A stretch of 14,695 bases of DNA. Source: Acidimicrobiia bacterium (GTDB lineage: Bacteria > Actinomycetota > Acidimicrobiia > Acidimicrobiales > Ilumatobacteraceae). Of the stretch, positions 14,162 to 14,695 are shown piece by piece. The notes below the pieces were generated by a model that was not told the origin of the DNA, made no database searches, and saw only the letters and a list, made by a program, of their open reading frames with translations. Both the position numbers and the translations under genes were made by a program. The stretch covers positions 1 to 14,695 of the forward strand of contig RFMT01000274.1 in NCBI GenBank assembly GCA_009927565.1. Reading direction: 5' to 3'. How positions within the stretch are numbered: the first letter of the stretch is position 1; every line of letters starts with the position of its first letter.

Positions 14162-14695
14162 CTAACTGATTAGCAAGCCGAAACTCAAACTAATAGCAAC
14201 AAGAATCTGCACACGACCTGTCATAACAAGAACATTTACTAAGTCAGCCCCAGTCGCCCCCGCATAAACACGTTTAATTGGTTTCCAAGCCGCGAGAAAT
14301 CCCAACATTGCAATCATCGCCGCTGGGTGCGACACCGCGATCAAAACAACGGCAAGACCAGCAACAACAAATAGAGCAATATAAAACTTGCGCGCTCCTT
14401 TTTCGCCGATACGAACTGCAAGCGTTCGTTTATTAGAAACTTTGTCGCCGGCGATGTCTCGCAAATTGTTGACAGCCAATAAGGCACAAGCGAGGCAACC
14501 AACGACAACGGATGCAAAAAAACCGACAAGAGTTAATTGCTCATTAATCACAAACGCCGTACCCATTGTTGCGATCAACCCGAAGAAGATAAAGACAAAG
14601 ACTTCTCCGAGACCTAGGTAGCCATACGGATGCTTACCTCCCGTGTAAAACCACCCGCCATGAAGCAGAACACACCGACGAGCAACAACCACCAA
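14162..14695 (-). CDS. menA: 1,4-dihydroxy-2-naphthoate polyprenyltransferase, 3' part (cut by window edge, frameshifted near the edge)
   Basis: Membrane prenyltransferase that attaches the polyprenyl tail to DHNA to give demethylmenaquinone. The visible part holds WFYTGGKHPYGYLGLGEVFVFIFFGL (in sections), the second Asp-rich motif NNLRDIAGDKVSNKRTLAVRIG, and about five membrane helices to the C terminus. The N-terminal half, with the first Asp-rich motif, lies beyond the right edge. The first 14 residues in this frame (VVVARRCVLLHGG) are charged and unlike MenA. Another frame of the same bases reads WWLLLVGVFCFMAG, which is the expected membrane helix. Adding one G to the run at 14654-14656 (C on the plus strand) joins them as FMAGWFYTGG. 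Its stop is 5 bp from the menH stop. Confidence 0.88.
   Translation of the reverse strand: MVVVARRCVLLHGGWFYTGGKHPYGYLGLGEVFVFIFFGLIATMGTAFVINEQLTLVGFFASVVVGCLACALLAVNNLRDIAGDKVSNKRTLAVRIGEKGARKFYIALFVVAGLAVVLIAVSHPAAMIAMLGFLAAWKPIKRVYAGATGADLVNVLVMTGRVQILVAISLSFGLLIS

Noticed and set aside
14149..14173. CTAAT/ATTAG pairing around the menH and menA stops as terminator
   Set aside because: Only 5 A/T-rich base pairs with a 15-nt loop and no T-run.

Overview
The window reads as chromosomal housekeeping DNA from an actinobacterium, most likely an Acidimicrobiia-type lineage of moderate GC. This is inferred from gene content: an MtrAB-LpqB-like signalling set, an F420-type luciferase-like oxidoreductase next to an acyl-CoA dehydrogenase, a mycobacterial-style MaoC hydratase, a menaquinone pathway, frequent GTG/TTG starts, and several genes that look leaderless. 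I see no phage, transposon, CRISPR array, tRNA or rRNA, and no gene-free stretch longer than about 145 bases.

Layout. (1) 1-2640, plus strand: cis-prenyltransferase uppS, then a DinG/XPD-type iron-sulphur helicase. (2) 2619-5564: an OmpR-type response regulator (minus, frameshifted), then divergently a sensor histidine kinase and a GerMN-domain lipoprotein joined to it by an ATGA overlap. (3) 5575-7404: GTPase era (minus), then two plus-strand genes, a small four-helix membrane protein of unknown function and a MaoC-type (R)-hydratase. (4) 7416-9601, minus: acyl-CoA dehydrogenase followed by an LLM-class oxidoreductase, again with an ATGA overlap. (5) 9692-14695: a menaquinone block, ubiE/menG-menF (plus), menD (minus), menH (plus) and the 3' part of menA (minus). 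MenF, MenD and MenH turn chorismate into SHCHC, MenA prenylates the later product DHNA, and UbiE/MenG methylates the result. UppS belongs to the cis-prenyl branch of isoprenoid metabolism.

Two observations stand out. First, three genes (response regulator, ubiE, menA) are each broken in mid-domain. In every case the family-typical protein is restored by adding one base to a short homopolymer (four single-base deletions in all). That points to consensus sequence error rather than gene decay. Second, six start codons (uppS, era, the membrane protein, the MaoC gene, ubiE, menD) are preceded at 6-7 nt by a hexamer of the form (T/C)ANNNT, four of them with a TGN extension. This indicates a shared leaderless promoter architecture and fixes the starts of menD and era. 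I did not find a convincing new biological system; the content is recognisable core metabolism with some unusual local arrangements.
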